A stretch of DNA of 64,000 bases from Dothistroma septosporum. Taxonomy: Eukaryota > Ascomycota > Dothideomycetes > Mycosphaerellales > Mycosphaerellaceae. The DNA lies in NCBI GenBank assembly GCA_002236755.2, contig NBZP02000048.1, positions 1,488,001 through 1,552,000 on the forward strand. The letters are read 5' to 3'. The notes under the pieces are model-generated. The model was not told the DNA's origin. It was given only the letters and a program-made list of their open reading frames with translations, and made no database searches. Both the position numbers and the translations under genes were made by a program. Of the stretch, positions 55,635 through 64,000 are shown in pieces (the first letter of the stretch is position 1; each line of letters begins with the position of its first letter).

Positions 55635-56027
55635 CTACGGGTTATAAGGATCACAGGCAAAGTCAATCATCGGATAAGCCAGCTTCATTCCATCGTTGAC
55701 TTTCGTGGACTTGAGGTTGGTATTCCAGATAAGCATCGTCTGACCGTGTCCGTTATTTTGGCAGACGAAACCCAGATCACCACTCAGGACCTGGGTCTTT
55801 GAGCGGATGCTTTGCTGGACCGCTTTGCAGCCGATGACGTTGGCGTATGGTCTGCCGATGTTGACGGTGTAAAGGCCAGCCATCGTGAGATACCTGAGTG
55901 CACAGGCGGAGGTGCCCGGTGCGACTCGTGGTACAGGCTCGCTGGGAAGGTATGCCTTGTCGACAGGAAGTGACGCGGGTGCTGCGAGAGCGCTGGTAAG
56001 GAGCAGGGTTGCGGCGAGGAAGCGCAT
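55635..56027 (-). CDS. Small secreted protein, effector-like
   Basis: Intronless, 130 residues. Signal peptide MRFLAATLLLTSALAAPASL, likely cut at ALAA-PAS. The mature part of about 113 residues contains four cysteines (TSACALRY, VIGCKAVQ, GFVCQNNG, DFACDPYNP), enough for two disulphides, and is otherwise globular in composition. Small size, secretion and lack of a recognised domain fit an effector candidate or an orphan secreted protein. A perfect GTGAGT donor sits just after the stop, so a 3' UTR intron or alternative C-terminus is possible. It stands alone in about 4 kb of gene-poor sequence. Confidence 0.65.
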   Translation of the reverse strand: MRFLAATLLLTSALAAPASLPVDKAYLPSEPVPRVAPGTSACALRYLTMAGLYTVNIGRPYANVIGCKAVQQSIRSKTQVLSGDLGFVCQNNGHGQTMLIWNTNLKSTKVNDGMKLAYPMIDFACDPYNP

Positions 56028-58043
56028 TGTGCTCGATATTTGATGGTGTGTTCGGATCGGTTGCTAGGGGAATGTTTCGTTTATGGGTTGTGATCAGTTC
56101 GTCGGGTCGTCGAGAATACAAGTACTTTCTCAGTGGCTCGGATGACAATGAGGTCGTTGCAAAGGGAGTCGAAGGCTTGACGTATCGGACAAAGGAGACC
56201 AAGACGCTCAGCATCACAACAATGCCACAACATGGTCTGCATTGTATTGCGGCGATCGCCGACAAGTGGTCAATGTTGTGACGAGACTGACGGATCTGGA
56301 AAGAACGATCGACTGGATATCCCTGCGCTTGCAGGGGTGGTCGAAGCGATCACATGGAGACGGAAGGCGCAGGCCTACTACGTTCGACTCTAAAATCAAT
56401 GTGTCTCTTGATCGTAGTTGTTCTGCTGCCAGACAAGAAGAGTCGTGCACGACATACACTAGTCATGTAAGTCGTCTACGTTCATCGATAGCACATACAT
56501 ACCAAGCTTCCCGAAAGCAACGACGGGCACTGTCATGGCCGGAATGTCCGTCTGCCACTGCAAGAGATCCAGTCCAGCTTCACGGGGCTCATGTCACCTA
56601 CGAGTGCAAATACCCCAACTCAGCCCAGAAGGTGGCCACAACCTGGAATGGTCAGTCAAAGGGAGAGGGCATCTTCTTGGTCCAAGATTGGCGGTGGTCC
56701 CTGGCTCTGGACCACGTCTCGATCGATACTCAATTATGCTCATCCTCTGGTTGTATCGCAATACTCGACAAGCAATGATTGTCATCGTTGGAAGCATGAT
56801 AGTCATCCAGCCGGCAGCGCGAGAACTTGCTGTACACCCAAGTCCTTCATCTGCGGCAAGTCAGCAACGCTAGCCTACACGTATGACAGCCTCTATATGA
56901 TGAGGCACTAGAGAGCGACTTACAGACAAGCTCGCCTTGTTCCATACTCCGATTTCTACAAATTTGAAGGCGGCCGACCCCAAGGACGACACCGATAAAA
57001 GCGACCATCTCCCATGCAATATGTCGTGAACTGCTGAGCGGACTACCGGCAGGAACAACGATACGATATCGCTAAGTCTCAATCTTCTACTGCCGGATGT
57101 ATTGAATCGGTCTCGAATCATTCACGACGTGGCTGCTACATTCTCAACGCGATCGGTCGCTTCGGTAGCTGTGGCTGGGCGTGCATCTTCATGTTTGCGC
57201 CTCTTGAACGAGCCGTGTGGACGTCCGGTGGTCAAATAGAGACCAGCAACACGACTGGATCATTTCTCAATGGAAGGACGTGCTTGGGTGCGTGCAGATT
57301 GTAGCTCGGGCATGTGCGCGCGGCGCTGGCGAATGGAGATGGAACTACTTGCACGGTACGGTCAGGGAGAAGGATAGCTGAAGCCGCAGCCTAAGCCCCG
57401 CGTCACGTGGCAGTCACAACAAGAGCTCCCGCCGCACCAGGTCAAAGTCGTTGCCCACCCAAAGCTGCGCAGCATTTCCTCACCCAAACATCCTCACAGC
57501 AAAATCACCACCAAAAATCCGCAGAGCGACTTTCCGGTATGTATGGAGCATCAAGCTTGGTGAAACATCCTGCCAACCACATCGCCGACTTTCAATATGC
57601 CTTGCACACAACTTTACACGTCGTCATCGATGCCGCTGCCTTTGTTATGTTGTCTTGAAGCGCATTCAGGCTTCAAAACAGCATTGCGCGAGCGACATCT
57701 CATTTCATCGATATAATCGACGGGCATCAGCAACTAACAGCGCGTTCGTATAGTCACTCCACATCAACCACCAACACTCAATACCACCTGGTAAGTCACT
57801 GTCGACGCGTTCAGAACGCCTTTGGAGTGCTTCATTGCGCGAAGCGGTGTTGACTTGCGCCCGGGCGGTCAGCTTGGTGAAGGTGTACTTCATCACAACG
57901 CGCTCACGCGTTGATTGAGCTTCACCAAACATAGGCCGACGCCGCGCATACACATCACTGCGAATATGTTGATCGCATTTCTGTCAACATCATCGCCGCT
58001 GACACGCGACTTACAGTAACCCGACCAAACAACAATCGCAAAG
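56028..58043. other. Intergenic, includes NHP6 leader
   Basis: About 2 kb without a supported gene; the last part is the NHP6 promoter and a probable 5' UTR intron. Confidence 0.5.
57791..58016 (+). other. Probable 5' UTR intron of NHP6
   Basis: A perfect donor GTAAGT at 57791 pairs with GCTGAC...TTACAG ending at 58016, 27 bp before the NHP6 ATG. At 226 nt it is longer than coding introns here. Evidence is splice signals only. Confidence 0.45.
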
Positions 58044-58528
58044 ATGCCAAAGGAGAAGGCAACTACCCGTGGCTCCAAGAAAGCCGTCGACAAGTCGGCT
58101 GGTGGCAAGAAGAAGAAGGGTGTGTCGCCTCACTTCGACCGCGACCATCGTCGATACTGACTGTCCTTCCAGATCCCAACATGCCAAAGCGTGGTCTTTC
58201 TGCCTACATGTTCTTCGCCAACGAGCAGCGTGACAAGGTTCGCGACGACAACCCAGGCATCAAGTTCGGTATGAAACGTCAATTCCAATTCGTCACATTA
58301 CCACTACTGACATTGTGCTCCAGGCGAGGTTGGCAAGCAACTTGGTGAGAAGTGGAAGGGTCTCTCGGAGAAGCAGAAGGCTCCATACGAGGCCAAGGCG
58401 GCCGCCGACAAGAAGCGTTACGAGGAGGAGAAGGCTGCATACACTGCCGTGAGTAACGAGTGATCCTCGCCTGATGAACAATGCTAACTTGCCTGCAGGG
58501 TGGCGACGAGGAGGAGGATGAGGAGTAG
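58044..58528 (+). CDS. nhp6: HMG-box chromatin protein Nhp6
   Basis: Four exons (58044-58119, 58173-58268, 58324-58448, 58499-58528) join in frame to 108 residues. A basic N-terminus (MPKEKATTRGSKKAVDKSAG, then GGKKKKDPN) leads into one HMG box, about residues 29-98, with MPKRGLSAYMFFANEQRDKV, GKQLGEKWKGLSEKQKAPYE and a short acidic end, DEEEDEE. Nhp6 bends DNA and assists FACT and Pol II/III transcription (family knowledge). Length and intron pattern are normal for the family. Confidence 0.96.
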
Positions 58529-59894
58529 ACAATGTCTTTCCCACGGTCCAACTTTACCATCGACACGAAACACGACTTTCTCACAGAATGACCTACCAAC
58601 GGCATCCAGCATGGTTTTCCTCTTCACCTGGCTCCGGTTGCGGATTTTGATGGATGCGGCAGCGTTGCAGTAACGACAGCTGCGCCCTTGCTCAAGGTTG
58701 GGCGTATGATACCAAAGGAGGATCAGAAAACGGAACGTTTCTCCGCAGCAATGCCAGCAGCGGACAGTAGTGTGTACTATAGTACGAGCGTATGCTTTGC
58801 TTTGATTTCCTGTTCCTGTCATGTTTGAAATCAATTGACCAATGAGACTGGACCTGTGTCATGGATGACGCTGGATGCGTTTGGTGGGAAACATGCGCAA
58901 GTGATCAGCCAGTGCTTCACGGGCGCGAGAGATGTTCCTGCTCTACAACAGTGACATGTGTACTGGACTTGATGATGTGGTGAGTGATGCCAACCATGTG
59001 CCTACCCTCACATCGCCGCTGGCACATGGTGTTGTCCCTTTCCTCAAAAGGCACGCGCTTCCACAATTCTCGAAGTAAACGACACCAACAACACATCCAG
59101 GATCCGATTGCCGCTTCCAGAACAACCATCTACCGCACGCCAGAAGCAACCGTTGCATCGAATCGAGACGTCCACGAGCGCCAAGTGGAGCGTTCGGAGC
59201 GATCGACGCGCCGCGGGAGTAGAGCCACATGGAGCCGCTGGCAAAAATAGCTACGTCTCAACACGACGCGCGGCGGCTAGAGTGCGCTCTGCCATCATCG
59301 CGCATGTGCAACGAGCGGACTTTTCACCTGCGGTCGGCACCCGTGAGACCTGTGGGATGCTGCTCGCGTGAGGGACAGTAACAATCGTACTTTTGCGTGG
59401 AGAGCCTGCATCCTGGTCACACTAATGTACCCCAACTGCCTGTTGTGTTGGGAAGTCTGTCGTATTTTCCCTCCAAGACTCTTGGCCACAGATATTGTCT
59501 TCCTTTCATTTCGACATCATCATCACACTCGCTTCGCTTGTCTGGGTGAGCGCGTACCTCAAACACGGAACTGAGACTGTCAGGGTCCAGCTGAAGCACT
59601 TCGTATTCGAGATTCTGCAGGCATTTACCCAGCCTGTCAACTTTGCTCTTCTCTTTCCGTCTTCACATTATCGTCATCTCTTCACGACAGTCGTTACACG
59701 GAAGGCGGGGCGAACTGGCGATACTGCTCTGCTACTTTCAGACTGGAGTGGAGGGTGGTTGTTCTTTCTTTGGTGGCCGCCCGGTGTTTCTTCGCTGCTT
59801 GGACTGGACGAGAATTCCTCTTCTGGACGATCGCTACCAAGGAATTCACACCTGATCAGGGTTCGCGGTACTCGAGGATACTTGAACCTTCATC
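58529..59894. other. Intergenic
   Basis: About 1.4 kb between NHP6 and the channel gene; no supported gene or structured element. Confidence 0.55.
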
Positions 59895-62800
59895 ATGACT
59901 CCAGGGACAGCAGGCCCATCAAGCCTGGGGAACCTGCTCGTGGTGCGGGATGACACGGGGAAGACACTCGAAGGTCTACTGTCGAATCCTTTTGCAGCCT
60001 CAGTAAGTCCATCACCACTTCGTCTCCATGGCCCCAGAAAACTCGTTTCTAACGACAATCGAAAACTCGCAGTTCTCAGCAGATTCTGTGCTGTCATCAC
60101 TGATCTTTTCGCTCGTTTTCGCAGCTGTGATAGCGCTTCTGTTCTGCTTCCTCCGTCCCTACAACAGTGTCGTCTATGCCCCTCGAGCGAAGTACGCCGA
60201 TGCCAAACATGCGCCGCCGGCTGTTCCCAAAGGCCTCTTCGCCTGGATCCCGCCACTTATCAGGACGAGAGAGCAGGATATCGTGGAAAGAGTTGGGTTG
60301 GATGCCGCCATCTTCATGCGAGTCAATCGCATGCTGAGGAACATATTCGCCATACTTGCGGTGGTGGGATGTGCTATCGTGATCCCAGCGAATCTGGTGG
60401 GAGCGGGCAAGAACAAGACGCACGATGTGAACTTCTTCTTGAGGATGACTCCTCAGTTCTCATACGGGCAATCAGGTACATTCTGGGCCCATGTCATCAC
60501 AGCATACACGTTCGATGCGATCGTGATCTATTTTCTGTGGTACAACTACAGGCACGTGGCAAGACTGCGGAGAGAATACTTCAACAGCCCAGATTACCAG
60601 CGCAGTCTGCACGCGAGAACCCTCATGATTACAGACATTCCACAGCAGTTTCGATCGGACGAAGGCATTGCGAGGTTGACGGATGAGGTCAGGGCTACCC
60701 ACGACATGCCTCGTACTGCAATTGCGCGAAACGTGAAAGACCTGCCGGAGTTGGTGGAAGAGCACACAGAAACGGTGAAAGAGCTGGAAGAGCATCTGGC
60801 CAAGTATTTGAAGAATCCTGACCGGCTTCCGGCGAAGAGGCCACAGTGCAAACCACACAAAGCAGACAAGGCATATCCGAAAGGGTCCCGTGTGGATGCC
60901 ATTGAGTATCTGACTGGTCGTATCAAGGAGCTCGAAATCGAGATCCAGGAGGTGCGAGGATCGGTCGACAAACGCAATGCTCTTCCGTATGGGTTTGCCA
61001 GCTACGAAAGTATCCCATCCGCCCACAGCGTGGCGTATGCTTCACGAAAGAAGGCGCCCCATGGCTCGATAATCCGACTTGCACCAAAGCCAAACGATTT
61101 GATCTGGAAAAACCTGAAGATGTCAAAGAAGCAACGTTCAAGACAAAATTTTCTGAACGGCTTCTGGATAACTCTCTTGACCATTTTCTGGGTCGTGCCC
61201 AACATTCTGATCTCAGTCTTCTTGTCAAATCTGACAAATTTGGGCAAAGTGTGGCCGGCATTCCAGACAAACTTGATGCAAAATCGGACTTGGTGGGCAC
61301 TGGTTCAGGGTATCGCTGCACCAGCAATCACAACACTATTTTACTTCTACTTACCAGCTATCTTCCGGAAGCTGTGCATGAATGCGGGAGACGTCAGCAA
61401 GACGAGCAGAGAGCGGCACGTGGCAAGAAGTCTGTACAACTTCTTCTGCTTCAACAACCTGATCGTGTTCTCGGTATTCTCGTCTCTATTCTCCTGGATC
61501 GCCGATCTTATCGGCGGACAAAACTGGAACGACAGCAAGCCAATACACCAGATCACCGTCGGTCTCTGCGCAGTATCACCATACTGGATCTCGTGGATGT
61601 TGCAGCGCAATCTCGGTGCTGCTGTCGATCTCGGTCAATTATGGACATTGATTTGGGGATCATTCTCCAGACGTTTCCTTTCACCCACTCCCCGAAGGCA
61701 GATCGAATTGTCGGCACCGCAACCATTCGACTATGCCAGCTATTATAACTACTTTCTATTCTACTCCACAGTGGCTATCTCTTTTGCAACCATTCAGCCG
61801 CTGATTCTGGTTGTGACGGCACTGTATTTCTGGATGGACTCGTTCATGAAGAAGTATCTTCTTCTCTACGTATTCATCACAAAGTACGAGTCAGGTGGTA
61901 TGTTCTGGCGCTCGATCTTCAACAGGATGCTGTTCCTTTCTGTCTTTGGCAATGCCGTCGTGGCATTCGTCATATATGGTGCAGAAACTACTACGGGTGC
62001 TCCGTGGGTCACACTTGGGACCATGATACCACTGCCGTTCATCATAATCGCCTTTAAGATCTACTGCAGACGAACCTTTGACGTTGAGATCCATTTCTAT
62101 CAGAGAGGTCAAGCGATGGGTGATGCCGAGTTCAACACTGGTATGGGCGACGATGGTAAGAAGAAGAGGAAGGGAGACAGAATGGCCGTACGTTTCGGCC
62201 ATCCTGTGCTATACAAAGCGCTCATCACGCCAATGGTCCATTCGAGGAGCCAGCACCTGCTCAAGAACATCTACACCGGCAGAACTTCGGTAGATGCAGA
62301 TCAGGCCACGCTGGCTGGGTACAGCGACGTATACATGGACGACATGAACGCTCGGAAGCCCGGCAAGTCAGCTGCAACACTGCCGGGCGGTCCACAAGGA
62401 TGGGAGATTGTCGATGAGAACAATATGGACTTCGAGCACTACAAGAACCGGCCAGAGTTCCGTGACGAAGCTGGTGGAGACGGCGAGCTTTACGGTCACG
62501 CCGCTGATGAGATACGTCCTGGAACGCCTAGCAGCGTGATGACTGGTTTGACGAGACGTGCCGGCACCTTCGAATCAGACATGAGCTTCGGCCACGATCG
62601 CAGCGCAAGTGGCTCCCAAGAGCGTCCATATACTCGCGACAGGAGTGAATCTGCCGACTCTGAGCGTACGAGGATCGGCGATGGCGGTGTCGAATATCCT
62701 CGCGGCTACCATCAAACGCCTTCCAACCTTCGAGGCGAATCCCCAGCAGGCTCAGCACGACCCCATCATCTCAGAGGTCAAGAGAGCAGAGAGGGGCTGA

Positions 62801-62964
62801 CATCTTTTGCGGCGCCAGTAGGCTTTAGCAATCCCGAAGGTGATCTTGGAGGCTATGGGCCAGTCAGGTACGGCAACGTGCCTGGCCAAACACCAGACTA
62901 CACCCCTGGTGAAGAAGACACGAGTTACGATTACTTTCGGCGCGGGCGAACGCAAGGAAGATAG
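59895..62964 (+). CDS. CSC1/RSN1-type (DUF221, TMEM63/OSCA-related) cation channel
   Basis: Two exons, 59895-60002 and 60073-62964, with a 70-nt intron (GTAAGT, CTAAC branch, CGCAG), give 999 residues. An ATG inside the intron (60028) also opens the long frame, but the strong splice signals and the N-terminal SNPFAASFSADSVLSSL join favour the start at 59895. Order: first hydrophobic helix near 45-67 before RPYNSVVYAPRAKYAD, two more helices, a cytosolic PHM7-like domain with DRLPAKRPQCKPHK and GFASYESIPSAHSVAYASR, then the RSN1-type seven-helix core from about residue 390 (WVVPNILISVFLSNL) and a disordered C-terminus. Relatives are osmo/mechanosensitive Ca2+-permeable channels or traffic factors (family knowledge). 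Confidence 0.92.
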
Positions 62965-64000
62965 GGGAATGAATACAGGATGGCGCTTTTGCTTCGAAAC
63001 AATGGAAGCAGTACAGTGAGACGATTTGAAATGAATGTTGTAATAGTCCGGAAAAAAGACGAGCATGCATGGAAGGCGAAACCTGGAGGGAGTAGCCGGT
63101 CCTAAGTGGCGTTGAAAGGAAAAGCGACCGTAATTGAGTAAGCATTGACGTTCCCGGAACGACATCCCCACTGCATCAATCGATGTTCACGAGACGTCGG
63201 CGGCAGTGAAGAACGACTGTGCTGCTTGGTTGCCTGCCATGAACCCGCCAAGACCTGGGCCGCAAGAGCATTCGGAACTCACGTCATCGAGGACACTGCA
63301 GCATGTGTTGAGTCTAGACTGGTATCTCCCTCACTCTGCAACAATGTTGCGACTTTTGCCCGGTGAAATTCCTGATTAGTGGGAACTTGTACATGCCGGT
63401 GGCCAGCCTTGAAACATCACGCTCGCTTCGCGCTGCGGCGCAGCGACAGGCACCAGATCTCCAAAAATTGCCGCCTCGTTTGTGAAATGAGTGGACACAT
63501 GAACATCGCGCATATAGGCCGCGGCGGCACACGCGGAGTGTGGACGATCCGCAGCGGCGTGCTTGAATAGCAGCGCTTCCAGAGTCTAGATGTCTTGAGA
63601 GTCCATGTGCCTCGAGCTCCTCGCTCGCAGGCTCTTCTGGCTCTCTTGAAATATCGTTTCGTGCTCGCCAGATGGCTTTTCACACACCCGAGACGAGTTC
63701 ACAATATCTCAATAAGTACGAATGATACTAAAATTAGACAGCTAAAAGTCAAATGTTACCGTCAACAGATCCGCCTAATAATACGCCATATCCCATCAAC
63801 AGAAAAGCCAGCATCCAATGATTCTACCACCATTGTCTCAGGTGTAGCAACATCAATCGACACTTATGTCACACGTTCGTTGACGAGATGCAGTCATGAT
63901 GCAGGGTTGTCCTGAATTGGAGCTTAGATGCATTCCCGAACCATCTGCTGTGCCACACGCAGCGGTAACACGACCAAGAGTATTCGTGGCGCTACTCATC
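62965..64000. other. Intergenic to the window end
   Basis: 3' flank of the channel gene, then about 900 bp with no supported gene on either strand. Confidence 0.5.

Overview
The window is nuclear DNA of a filamentous ascomycete. Most genes carry short introns (about 49-77 nt) with GT..AG ends and CTAAC/CTGAC-like branch sites, and the gene set (NTE1, AIM21, NST1, TVP18, a fungal DUF7918 protein, HET-domain and F-box/2EXR proteins) is typical of Pezizomycotina. The style of the F-box and 2EXR-like families suggests a dothideomycete of the Mycosphaerella type, but that placement is inference.

Layout. At 1-0.8 kb lies the 3' end of an F-box gene. At 2.4-16.4 kb is a gene-dense conserved block: AIM21 (actin patches), a second F-box protein, ARP8 (INO80 remodeller, minus strand), NTF2 (nuclear import), TVP18 (Golgi membrane) and an RS/His-rich nuclear protein. 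At 16.9-24.1 kb is an accessory patch: a broken HET-domain gene, an intact three-exon DUF7918 protein, a broken SnoaL/NTF2-like gene and a 2EXR-like protein. At 24.2-30.8 kb PAF1 and NTE1 are divergently transcribed. At 30.8-36.7 kb is a second accessory patch: relics, a broken 2EXR-like gene, an intact SnoaL-like protein and an intact but unusual HET-domain protein. At 37-39.2 kb a conserved lysine-rich protein converges with a HAD hydrolase. At 40.3-42.2 kb are a small two-helix membrane protein and a secreted protein built of two six-cysteine modules. At 43.5-49 kb NST1 and RHO2 are divergent. At 51.2-53.4 kb is a large acidic disordered protein. At 55.6-56 kb is a small secreted protein. 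At 58-58.5 kb is the HMG-box protein NHP6. At 59.9-63 kb is a CSC1/RSN1-type channel.

The housekeeping genes do not form one pathway. Themes that recur are chromatin and transcription (ARP8, PAF1, NHP6), membrane and lipid homeostasis (TVP18, NTE1, CSC1-like) and cell polarity/actin (AIM21, RHO2). The accessory patches hold fast-evolving families with both working and dead copies. I see no CRISPR, no intact transposon and no tRNA or rRNA gene. Exon boundaries were worked out by eye from splice signals and reading-frame continuity. I did not find a clear new multi-gene system; the best leads are the paired six-cysteine secreted protein, the membrane protein ending in an LPxY-type motif, the repeat-bearing long intron of ARP8, and the recent gene death in the accessory patches.
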